From Actinoplanes solisilvae (lineage in GTDB: Bacteria; Actinomycetota; Actinomycetes; Mycobacteriales; Micromonosporaceae), in contig NZ_RJAC01000032.1 of NCBI RefSeq assembly GCF_003999975.1, positions 16,085 to 80,084 on the forward strand: a stretch of DNA of 64,000 bases, written 5' to 3'. The translations under genes were made by a program, and so were the position numbers. Below are positions 8,662-15,909 of this stretch, piece by piece (within the stretch, counting starts at the first letter, position 1; every line of letters starts with the position of its first letter). The notes under the pieces were generated by a model that searched no databases, was not told the DNA's origin, and was given only the letters and a program-made list of their open reading frames with translations.

Positions 8662-9630
8662 GTGAGCGACGTGGCTACCCCGATCGAGACACAGCTCGAG
8701 ACCTTCCGAGGCGAGCTGACTGGTTACTGCTACCGCATGCTCGGCTCCGCCTTCGAGGCGGAAGACGCGGTGCAGGAAACGCTCGTGCGCGCCTGGAAGT
8801 CGTACGACAACTTCGAGGGCCGCGCGGCGCTGCGGTCCTGGGTCTACCGCATCGCCACCAATGTGTGCCTGACGATGCTCGGCAGCGCCCAGCGGCGGGC
8901 CCGCCCGATGGATCTGGGTCCGGCCGGTTCCGGCCACGCGACCCATCCGGGTGAGCCGCGCCCCGAGGAGATCTGGGTCGGCCCGGTGCCTGACGCGCGG
9001 GTGCTCGACCCGGCCCAGGTGATCGCCGACCGTGAGTCGATCCGGCTGGCGTTCGTCGCCGCGCTGCAGCACCTGCCGGCCAAGCAGCGGGCGGTGCTGA
9101 TCCTGCGTGAGGTGCTCGCCTGGTCGGCGCAAGAGGTGGCCGACCTGCTCGACACGTCGGTCCCGAGCGTCAACAGCGCCCTGCAGCGCGCTCGCGCCAC
9201 GATCGCCGCGACGGACAGGTCGGCCGAGGTCCACGAGCCCGACGACGAGGATCAGCGCAAGCTTCTCGCCCGTTATGTCCAGGCCTTCGAGGCGTACGAT
9301 CTCAGCGCCCTGACGGCCCTGCTCCACGAGGACGCGACTCTGTCGATGCCGCCGTTCGCGCTGTGGCTGCGTGGGCACGACGACATCACCGCCTGGATGG
9401 CCGGCACCGGGCGCCACTGCGAGGGCTCGCGTCTCGTCCCCGTCGTGGCGAACGGGCTGCCGGCTTTCGCCCAATACCGGCGCGATACCGAGGGCCCGGG
9501 GCACGTGCCGTGGGCGCTGATCGTCCTGGAGATCTCAGACGGCCGGATCGCCGGGATCAACAACTTCCTCGACACCGAGCGGCTCTTCCCGGTCTTCGGC
9601 CTGCCCGCCCGGCTCGACCCGCAGGACTGA
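8662..9630 (+). CDS. ECF sigma factor with C-terminal SnoaL-like domain
   Basis: RNA polymerase sigma factor of 322 residues. Region 2 is at about residues 12-80 (YRMLGSAFEAEDAVQETLVR, RAALRSWVYRIATNVCL) and region 4 at about 125-180 (LPAKQRAVLILREVLAWSAQ with SVPSVNSALQRAR). The remaining 120 residues resemble a SnoaL/NTF2-like domain (ALTALLHEDATLSMPPFALW, ISDGRIAGINNFLDTERLFP). ECF sigmas with this extension (SigJ and ECF41/ECF56-like) usually lack a classical anti-sigma factor, and the extension is thought to modulate activity. The GTG at 8662 is chosen because it lies just before the conserved N-terminus. It diverges from the alpha/beta hydrolase, a likely target. Confidence 0.88.
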   Translation: MSDVATPIETQLETFRGELTGYCYRMLGSAFEAEDAVQETLVRAWKSYDNFEGRAALRSWVYRIATNVCLTMLGSAQRRARPMDLGPAGSGHATHPGEPRPEEIWVGPVPDARVLDPAQVIADRESIRLAFVAALQHLPAKQRAVLILREVLAWSAQEVADLLDTSVPSVNSALQRARATIAATDRSAEVHEPDDEDQRKLLARYVQAFEAYDLSALTALLHEDATLSMPPFALWLRGHDDITAWMAGTGRHCEGSRLVPVVANGLPAFAQYRRDTEGPGHVPWALIVLEISDGRIAGINNFLDTERLFPVFGLPARLDPQD

Positions 9631-9921
9631 TCGCCGGGCGTGTTCCGCGGCGGCGAGGAAGCCGCCCAGCCCCATCAGCCCGAACAGGCTCACCAGTTCG
9701 GGCGGGGCGTCGTGCACGATGAACCGCCGGCCGTGGCGTCCGGCGGTCAGGCGCAGACGGGCCAGCGCCTCGACGGTGACGACGTCGGGGCGCGCTGCGG
9801 AGGCGTCACAGACGACGTCGCCCGGTCCGGGGCGGGCGCGCAGCTGGTCGGCGAGGCCTGCGCACAGACAGGGGATGTCCGCGCGGGTCAGCGCCGCGCC
9901 GACCGCGAGCCAAACCGTCAT
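9535..9921 (-). CDS. STAS-domain protein (MlaB/anti-anti-sigma-like)
   Basis: Small protein of 128 residues whose first 95 residues match a STAS-type fold: PGPGDVVCDASAARPDVVTV and a helix followed by GRRFIVHDAPPELVSLFGLMG. Such proteins act as anti-anti-sigma factors or bind lipids or nucleotides. The last 30 residues are read antisense to the 3' end of the ECF sigma gene, a 96-base convergent overlap, and are probably a non-conserved tail. The ribosome site is weak. Whether it acts on the neighbouring sigma factor is not shown. Confidence 0.68.
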   Translation of the reverse strand: MTVWLAVGAALTRADIPCLCAGLADQLRARPGPGDVVCDASAARPDVVTVEALARLRLTAGRHGRRFIVHDAPPELVSLFGLMGLGGFLAAAEHARRSVLRVEPGGQAEDREEPLGVEEVVDPGDPAV

Positions 9922-10015
9922 GCCACGTATGACTGGCCGGGGGCGCCGTACTCATCGGTCGGCCTGCGGCGAGCACGGCTGAACGGCGTACGGGGGGAAG
10001 CTCTAGGGTGGGACG

Positions 10016-11257
10016 ATGAGCGAGCGATTGACCAACTGGGCCGGCAACATCGTCTTCAACGCGCGGGCGGTGCGGCGGCCGGTGACGGTGGGCGAGGTGC
10101 AGGAGATCGTCGCCGCCGGGGGGCCGATCCGGGCGCTGGGCAGCGGGCACTCCTTCAACCGCATGGCTGACACCGACGGCACGCTGGTCTCGCTCGCCGG
10201 GCTGCCACGGGTCACCGAGATCAGCGCCGACCGGTCCTCGGTGCGGGTCGACGGCGGCATCCGCTACGGCGAGCTCGCCGCCTATCTTTACGAGAACGGG
10301 CTGGCCCTGCACAACACCGCCTCTCTGCCGCACATCTCGGTGGCCGGCGCGGTCGCCACGGCCACCCACGGCTCCGGCGTGCGCAACCGCAACCTGGCCA
10401 CCGCCGTCTCGTCGATCGAGTTCGTCGACGGTTCGGGCAATAACGTGACGCTCAGCCGCGGCGACGCCGACTTCCCGGGCGCCGTCGTCGGCCTCGGCGC
10501 GATCGGCATCGTCACCGCGCTCACCCTCGACGTCGTGCCGTCGTTCGAGCTGCGGCAATACGTGTACGACAACGTGCCCCGCGCCTCGGTCGAGCAGCAT
10601 CTGCACGAGATGCTGGCCGACGGCTACAGCGTCAGCCTCTTCACCAACTGGACCGGGCTCGACGTCAGTCACGCCTGGCTCAAGCGGGTCGAGCCGATGA
10701 GCGGCGACTGGTTCGGCGCCCACCCGGCCGACGGCCCGCGCCACCCCGTGCCCGGCATGCCCGCCACCAACAGCACCGAGCAGGGCGGCGTCCCCGGTCC
10801 GTGGCAGCAGCGGCTGCCGCACTTCCGCATGGAGTTCACCCCGTCGAGCGGCGAGGAACTGCAGTCGGAATATCACGTGGCCCGCGAGGACGGCCTGGCC
10901 GCGATCGACGCCGTCGCCTCCATCCGCGAGCGGGTCGCCCCGGTGCTGCAGGTCTGCGAGATCCGCACGATCAAGGGCGACGAGCTGTGGCTGAGCCCGA
11001 ACTACCGGCGCGACAGCATCGCGCTGCACTTCACCTGGATCGCCGACACCGACGCCGTGCTGCCCGTGGTGACCGAGCTCGAGCAGAGCCTGGCGCCGCT
11101 GTCCCCGCGAGCCCACCTCGGCAAGGTCTTCACCCAGTCACCCGAGACGATCCGCCAGGCCTACGACCACTTCGCCGACTTCCAAGACCTCGTACGCCGG
11201 TACGACCCGGCGGGCACGTTCCGCAACCCGTGGCTGGTCGACCTGCTGGGCTTCTGA
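10016..11257 (+). CDS. aldO: FAD-dependent alditol oxidase
   Basis: Oxidises the terminal hydroxyl of sugar alcohols such as xylitol and sorbitol with release of H2O2. The 413 residues match the length of Streptomyces AldO. The N-terminal FAD-binding domain (PCMH/VAO type) carries GSGHSFN at residues 42-48, with His45 where AldO has its covalent histidyl-FAD, and SVAGAVATATHGSG. The C-terminal D-arabinono-lactone-oxidase domain ends with HLGKVF and DPAGTFRNPWLVDLLGF. L-gulono- or D-arabinono-1,4-lactone oxidase is a less likely alternative. The gene stands alone on the plus strand with a weak GGTGGGA ribosome site. Confidence 0.85.
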   Translation: MSERLTNWAGNIVFNARAVRRPVTVGEVQEIVAAGGPIRALGSGHSFNRMADTDGTLVSLAGLPRVTEISADRSSVRVDGGIRYGELAAYLYENGLALHNTASLPHISVAGAVATATHGSGVRNRNLATAVSSIEFVDGSGNNVTLSRGDADFPGAVVGLGAIGIVTALTLDVVPSFELRQYVYDNVPRASVEQHLHEMLADGYSVSLFTNWTGLDVSHAWLKRVEPMSGDWFGAHPADGPRHPVPGMPATNSTEQGGVPGPWQQRLPHFRMEFTPSSGEELQSEYHVAREDGLAAIDAVASIRERVAPVLQVCEIRTIKGDELWLSPNYRRDSIALHFTWIADTDAVLPVVTELEQSLAPLSPRAHLGKVFTQSPETIRQAYDHFADFQDLVRRYDPAGTFRNPWLVDLLGF

Positions 11258-11328
11258 GGGCCGGGCGTCACGGCCACATCGAGCGCTTGGTTCCCGTCTT
11301 AAGAAATGGTTAGAAGCTGATCCGTGGG

Positions 11329-11342
11329 TGGGAGCGCTCCCG
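11329..11342. promoter_or_regulatory. CebR-like operator box
   Basis: TGGGAGCGCTCCCG differs by one base from the perfect 14-bp palindrome TGGGAGCGCTCCCA that CebR, the cellobiose-responsive LacI-family repressor, binds in actinomycetes upstream of cellulase genes. It lies 52 bases before the start of the secreted duplicated-domain protein, where it could block transcription. No CebR gene is in the window. Confidence 0.6.
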
Positions 11343-11393
11343 TATGGGGGGCCGTAGCGACATTCGGTCCCCCTTCCCGGAAGGCTCAGCCCA

Positions 11394-12362
11394 ATGTACA
11401 GAGCTCGGTTCCTCAAATCCCGCAAGAACGTGCGCCGCTGGCAGGTGGGCGTGGTCGCGGGAGTCGCGGTGGCCCTGGTCGGCGTCGGTCTGGGCGTAGC
11501 CTCGGCGGCCGAGACCGTGCCGACCGTGAACTGTCCACAGCTCAAGGCGCTTCCGGCGGTGCCCGCGCGGGCGCAAGCCGAGGTGAAACGCAACCTGGAA
11601 CTGCTGAACACCCAGATCGCCGAGGCCGACAACCGCCTCCGCACGTCGGTCGGCCAGGGAGGTGCGAACTTCATCCGCAACGCGATCCTGGGCCCGCTGG
11701 CGGACAAGCGCTTCGCCACGATCAACCGCATCGAGACCGCGATCGGCCGCGATGCCCCGAAGCCGAACTTGAATGCTGAGGGTTTGTCGGGTTGTGCGCT
11801 GAATGAAGAAGGCGGCGCCTCGGCCCAACAGCCGACCGACGTGCCGGGCGCGGGCGCCGACAACTCCAACAGCGGCGCCGGCAACAGCGGGGACGACGGC
11901 GCCGGCAACAGCACTGGCGGCAACGGCAACGCCGGCGGCGGCAACGCCGGAAACAACGGCGGCGGCGCGAACAACGGCGGCGGCGCGAACAACGGCGGCG
12001 CGAACAACGGCGGCGCGAACAACGGCGGCGACGCCGGGGACGACAACGGCGCCGGCGGCGACGCGGCCCTGCCCGCCGTGAGTTGCCCGGATCTGACCGG
12101 TCTGCCCGCCGTGCCGGCCCAGGCGCAGGCCGAGGTGCAGCGCAACCTGGAACTCCTGAACACCCAGATCACCGAGGCGAATGCCCGAATCGCGTCCTCG
12201 CTGGGTCAGGGCGGCCCGAACTTCATCCAGAACGCCGTTCTCGGCCCGCTCGAGGACAAGCGCTTCGCCACGATCAACCGCATCGAGACCGCGATCGGCC
12301 GCAACGCCGCGAAGCCCGACCTCGACGCCGAGGGCCTCGCCCCCTGCGTGCTCGCCGGCTGA
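11394..12362 (+). CDS. Secreted protein with a duplicated ~85-residue Cys-bounded domain
   Basis: I do not recognise the family. The 322-residue product has a Sec signal with a basic n-region and hydrophobic core, probably cut after ASAA near residue 39. Two near-identical domains follow: the first from about residue 47 to 130 (NCPQLKALPAVPARAQAEV to GLSGC) and the second from about 236 to 319 (SCPDLTGLPAVPAQAQAEV to GLAPC). Each begins and ends with one Cys, suggesting one disulfide per domain, and both contain NLELLNTQI and DKRFATINRIETAIGR. A Gly/Asn-rich linker of about 90 residues separates them. GGAAGG precedes the ATG. A CebR-like box upstream suggests induction by cellulose breakdown products; a carbohydrate-binding or cell-surface role is speculation. 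Confidence 0.82.
   Translation: MYRARFLKSRKNVRRWQVGVVAGVAVALVGVGLGVASAAETVPTVNCPQLKALPAVPARAQAEVKRNLELLNTQIAEADNRLRTSVGQGGANFIRNAILGPLADKRFATINRIETAIGRDAPKPNLNAEGLSGCALNEEGGASAQQPTDVPGAGADNSNSGAGNSGDDGAGNSTGGNGNAGGGNAGNNGGGANNGGGANNGGANNGGANNGGDAGDDNGAGGDAALPAVSCPDLTGLPAVPAQAQAEVQRNLELLNTQITEANARIASSLGQGGPNFIQNAVLGPLEDKRFATINRIETAIGRNAAKPDLDAEGLAPCVLAG
11967..12029 (+). repeat. Tandem 15-bp coding repeat in Gly/Asn linker
   Basis: Four copies of GCGAACAACGGCGGC (the first followed by an extra GGC) encode the repeated (G)ANNG linker of the secreted protein. The in-frame unit is prone to copy-number change, which would alter only linker length. Confidence 0.9.
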
Positions 12363-12378
12363 CCGCTCCCGCACCAGG

Positions 12379-12409
12379 CGCGCGCCCGGACCCCACCCGG
12401 GCGCGCGTC
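12379..12409 (+). terminator. Hairpin terminator after secreted protein
   Basis: GCGCGCGCCCGG pairs with CCGGGCGCGCGT (11 of 12 positions) around a seven-base loop, 17 bases after the stop. There is no U-tract, as is common in high-GC actinomycetes. Confidence 0.65.
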
Positions 12410-12525
12410 ACGGCGTACGGGCTGGTCTTGACGGGGTGGTTCACGTCGATCTTGGTGAGGATTGGCATGAGTAGCGCGCGTCACGGTCACGCATTCACCG
12501 GACACGGCGCGGGTAGCTTCGCGCC

Positions 12526-14589
12526 ATGCCCGCCGATGCCCCGAATGCGAAGCAGCCGCAGCGCCCCCACCCGTGGAGGGTGGAGGGAGCGCCGCCGCCC
12601 GATAACAACAGCCCCGCCGGTGGCCCGAATCGGCCGCGTTCCACCTGGCTCCGCTTCGGCGGGTTCCTCGTCATCCTGCTCGCGTTCAACTGGATCATCT
12701 CGTCGTTCCTGCTGTCGCCGCCCCAGCGCGAGCCGGTGTCGTACACGTTCTTCGTCAGCCAGGTGCAGGCGGGCAACGTCGCCGAGATCACCTCGACCGG
12801 GGACACGATCGAGGGCCAGTTCAAGAAGGAGACGGCCTACACGCCGACCGGCGAGACGAAGTCCGAGCAGGTCGAGCGGTTCACCACGCAGCGGCCTTCG
12901 TTCGCCGAGGACAACCTGTTCGCGATGCTGCAGTCCGGCAACGTGCCGGTCAACGCCAACCCGCCGGACGCCCCGGCGCCGGTCTGGCAGCAGCTGCTGG
13001 TCGGGTTCGGTCCCACGATCCTGCTGGTCGGGCTCTTCTACTGGATCTATCGCCGAGCTGCCGCCGGTGGTGGCGGGGCCGGGGGCGCGCTGGGCGGTTT
13101 CGGCAAGTCCCGCGCGAAGCTCTACCAGCCCGAGGGCGGCCCGCGGACGACGTTCGCCGACGTCGCCGGCATCGAGTCGGTCGAGCAGGAGGTCACCGAG
13201 ATCGTCGACTTCCTGCGCGAGCCGGAGAAGTACCGCAAGCTCGGCGCGCAGATCCCGCACGGTGTTCTGCTGTCCGGCCCGCCCGGGACGGGTAAGACGC
13301 TGCTGGCCCGCGCGGTCGCCGGCGAGGCACGGGTGCCGTTCTTCTCGATCTCGGCGTCGGAGTTCATCGAGGCGATCGTCGGCGTGGGCGCGAGCCGCGT
13401 ACGGGATCTGTTCGATCAGGCCAAGAAGGTCGCTCCGTCGATCATCTTCATCGACGAGCTCGACGCGATCGGGCGTTCCCGGGGCGGCGCGCAGTCGTTC
13501 GGCGGCAACGACGAGCGGGATCAGACACTCAACCAGATCCTCACCGAGATGGACGGCTTCAACGGCAGTGAGGGCGTGGTCGTGCTGGCCGCGACCAACC
13601 GCGCCGAGATCCTCGACCAGGCGCTGCTGCGTCCCGGCCGCTTCGACCGCCGCGTCGTGGTGAGCCCGCCCGACCTGGCCGGCCGCCGCGCCATCCTGGC
13701 CGTGCACACCCGGGGTGTCCCGCTCGACTCGGGCGTCGACCTGGACGGCATCGCCGCCTCGACCCCGGGCATGGTCGGCGCCGACCTGAAGAACCTGGTC
13801 AACGAGGCCGCCCTGCTGGCCGCCCGGCGCGGGCACGACAAGGTCGAGAACAGCGATTTCACCGACTCGCTGGAGAAGGTCCTCCTGGGCACCGTACGGG
13901 GTCTCATGCTGACCCCCGGCGAGAAGGAGCGCACGGCCTTCCACGAGTCGGGTCACGCGCTGCTGGGCATGCTCACGCCCGGCGCCGACCCGGTCCGCAA
14001 GATCTCGATCATCCCGCGCGGTCAGGCCCTGGGCGTCACGTTCCAGAGCCCGTCGAGCGACCGCTACGGCTACTCGAAGGAATACCTGAAGGGCCGCATC
14101 ATCGGCGCGCTGGGCGGCCGGGCCGCCGAGGAGGTCGTCTTCGGCGACATGACCACCGGCGCGGAGAGCGACCTCGACCAGGTCAGCAGCATCGCCCGCC
14201 AGATGGTCGGCCGCTGGGGCATGTCCGACGCGATCGGCCCGGTCACCGTGCTGCCGCCGCCCGGGCAGGAGTCGCCGTTCGGCAACGACGGCGTCGCCCC
14301 GGCGATGAAGGAGCTGATCGACTCCGAAGTCCACAAGATCGTCGAGGAGGCGTACGCGGAAGCCCTGTCGCTCCTGCGCTCGCACCGGCCGCAGCTCGAC
14401 AACCTCGCCCACCGCCTGCTGCAGACCGAGACCCTGGACGAGGCCGACGCGTACGCCGCCGCGGGCATCGACCCGTCCGAGGCGCCCGGCGCCGTGGCCC
14501 GCGGCGAGGCACCCGGCACGTCGCCGGCGCCGGGGATCCCGCACTCGGTCGCTGCGGATTCGACAGTTCACGAACCCGCCACGCCCTGA
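12526..14589 (+). CDS. ftsH: ATP-dependent zinc metalloprotease FtsH
   Basis: Membrane-anchored AAA+ protease that unfolds and degrades membrane and soluble proteins as a hexamer. The 687 residues contain two transmembrane segments (about 43-62 and 165-180) flanking the extracytoplasmic domain, Walker A GPPGTGKT at 251-258, Walker B IIFIDELDAIG at about 306-316, a second region of homology with arginine fingers (TNRAEILDQALLRPGRFDRR), the zinc site HESGH at 473-477 and the third-ligand region GAESDLDQV near 547-555. All key residues are present. The proline-rich N-terminus precedes the first membrane span. It stands alone rather than in the folate/hpt cluster where actinomycete ftsH usually lies, so it may be an additional paralogue. 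Confidence 0.97.
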   Translation: MPADAPNAKQPQRPHPWRVEGAPPPDNNSPAGGPNRPRSTWLRFGGFLVILLAFNWIISSFLLSPPQREPVSYTFFVSQVQAGNVAEITSTGDTIEGQFKKETAYTPTGETKSEQVERFTTQRPSFAEDNLFAMLQSGNVPVNANPPDAPAPVWQQLLVGFGPTILLVGLFYWIYRRAAAGGGGAGGALGGFGKSRAKLYQPEGGPRTTFADVAGIESVEQEVTEIVDFLREPEKYRKLGAQIPHGVLLSGPPGTGKTLLARAVAGEARVPFFSISASEFIEAIVGVGASRVRDLFDQAKKVAPSIIFIDELDAIGRSRGGAQSFGGNDERDQTLNQILTEMDGFNGSEGVVVLAATNRAEILDQALLRPGRFDRRVVVSPPDLAGRRAILAVHTRGVPLDSGVDLDGIAASTPGMVGADLKNLVNEAALLAARRGHDKVENSDFTDSLEKVLLGTVRGLMLTPGEKERTAFHESGHALLGMLTPGADPVRKISIIPRGQALGVTFQSPSSDRYGYSKEYLKGRIIGALGGRAAEEVVFGDMTTGAESDLDQVSSIARQMVGRWGMSDAIGPVTVLPPPGQESPFGNDGVAPAMKELIDSEVHKIVEEAYAEALSLLRSHRPQLDNLAHRLLQTETLDEADAYAAAGIDPSEAPGAVARGEAPGTSPAPGIPHSVAADSTVHEPATP

Positions 14590-14602
14590 GAACCGCTCGA
14601 AC

Positions 14603-14633
14603 GCGGCCGTCACCCCTCGCCGGTGGCGGCCGC
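14603..14633 (+). terminator. Hairpin terminator after ftsH
   Basis: GCGGCCGTCACC pairs with GGTGGCGGCCGC (12 bp with one G-U) around a seven-base loop, 13 bases after the ftsH stop. No T-tract follows. Confidence 0.7.
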
Positions 14634-14653
14634 GCCGCATTCAGACAGGGAAG

Positions 14654-14882
14654 AAACTTGCCCGGGCCGCGATCCCGCTGATCGGCGACCGCCCCCTGCT
14701 GATGATCGTCGGCCGCCGCGCCGTCACCGCGTGGATGGCGATCGAGGCGTTCCAGCGCGCCACCGGCCCCAAACGCCTGCACTGGATCGAAGGCGCGAGC
14801 CACGTCGACCTACGACAAGCCCGAGTACGTGGGCCCGGCCGTCGACGAGCTGGCCACGTTCTTCACCGATACCGTGGTTTGA
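14654..14882 (+). pseudogene. 3' remnant of an alpha/beta hydrolase, frameshifted
   Basis: The sequence encodes a hydrolase C-terminus (DRPLLMIVGRRAVTAWMAIE, then KRLHWIEGASHVDL) with the catalytic His in GASHVDL. Near 14813 the frame is lost: reading continues as YDKPEYVGPAVDELATFFTD only after a shift consistent with loss of two bases. The N-terminal two thirds, including the nucleophile elbow, are absent. The remnant's stop TGA overlaps the ATG of the next gene. The fragment is decaying, probably after an ancient deletion between ftsH and the PHP gene. Confidence 0.72.
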
Positions 14883-15706
14883 TGCTCCCGGCTGACAGTC
14901 ACGTGCACAGCGAATGGTCATGGGACGCCGCGGTGGGTGACATGGAGGCGACCTGTGCCCGCGCCGTCGAGATCGGGTTGCCCGCCCTGGCGTTCACCGA
15001 ACACCTCGACCACACCGCCTGGACCGCCACCGACCCGCCGCCCGTGCTCGCCGCCTACGCCGGCGCGGACGGCGTGATCCACCCGCCGGCGTTCGATGCC
15101 GAGGGCTACCTGGCGGCGATCGAGCGGTGCCGTGACCGCTTCCCCGCCCTGCACGTCCTGAGCGGCCTTGAAGTCGGCGAACCCCACCGGCATCCCGCCC
15201 AAGTCGCCGCCGTGCTGGCCACCGGCCCGTTCGACCGAGTGCTCGGCTCCCTGCACTGCCTGCCCGTCGACGGCGGCGGCTTCTGCGAACCAGCGGGCCT
15301 GTTCGAACGCCACGAGGCCGACCGCGTCATCCGCGACTACCTGGCCGAGGTCCCCACGGTCGTGGCCTGCAGCGACGACTTCGAGGTCTTCGCCCACATC
15401 GACTATCCGATCCGCTACCTCCCCGACGACGCGGAACCCTTCGACCCCGACGACTACGAGGACGAGTTCCGGCTGGCCCTGCGAGCGATAGCCGAGGGCG
15501 GCCGCACCCTGGAGGTCAACACCTGCCTGCCGCTCCACCCGCGGATCGTCCGCTGGTGGCGCGAGGAAGGAGGCACCACAGTGTCCTTCGGCAGCGACGC
15601 CCACCTGCCGGCCGTCCTGGCGAACGGCTTCCAGGAGGCCACCCACATGGTCGAGTCCCACGGCTTCCGCCCGGGCCGGCTGCCGTACGACTTCTGGACG
15701 CTCTAA
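14882..15706 (+). CDS. PHP-domain phosphoesterase, histidinol-phosphatase-like
   Basis: Metal-dependent phosphoesterase of 274 residues. PHP motifs are in order: ADSHVHSEWS (residues 4-13), LAFTEHLDHTAW, LSGLEVGEPH, GSLHCLP, FAHIDYPIRYL and FGSDAHLPAVL, giving the usual His/Asp/Glu ligands of a trinuclear metal site. This resembles the HisJ/HisK histidinol phosphatase group, but no his genes are nearby, so the substrate is uncertain. The ATG at 14882 overlaps the stop of the hydrolase remnant; a longer in-frame start upstream would include frameshifted remnant sequence and is rejected. Confidence 0.87.
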   Translation: MLPADSHVHSEWSWDAAVGDMEATCARAVEIGLPALAFTEHLDHTAWTATDPPPVLAAYAGADGVIHPPAFDAEGYLAAIERCRDRFPALHVLSGLEVGEPHRHPAQVAAVLATGPFDRVLGSLHCLPVDGGGFCEPAGLFERHEADRVIRDYLAEVPTVVACSDDFEVFAHIDYPIRYLPDDAEPFDPDDYEDEFRLALRAIAEGGRTLEVNTCLPLHPRIVRWWREEGGTTVSFGSDAHLPAVLANGFQEATHMVESHGFRPGRLPYDFWTL

Positions 15707-15909
15707 AACGACCGCCGCCTACTCCAACTGATCTGGGTCGCGCGATTGCTCGATGTGGACGTTCGGATCGGATGCTCCACAGCATCCGAGTACGACGGAA
15801 CGAATGGGCCGGTGCACCGGTACCCGGTATCTCGACCCACCCACGAGTGAGGTTGGCGAATGGGTGCAGATACTGGCCTGGTCAGCGGTGATTGTCTCAG
15901 CCGCAGGGA

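Noticed and set aside
11920..12060. Possible CRISPR or regulatory repeat in the secreted-protein gene
   Set aside because: The 15-bp units are contiguous, in frame and encode a Gly/Asn linker; there are no spacers.
14702..14881. Longer N-terminus for the PHP protein starting at 14702
   Set aside because: The added 60 codons are the frameshifted hydrolase remnant; the PHP fold begins with the metal motif at 14894, just after the ATG at 14882.
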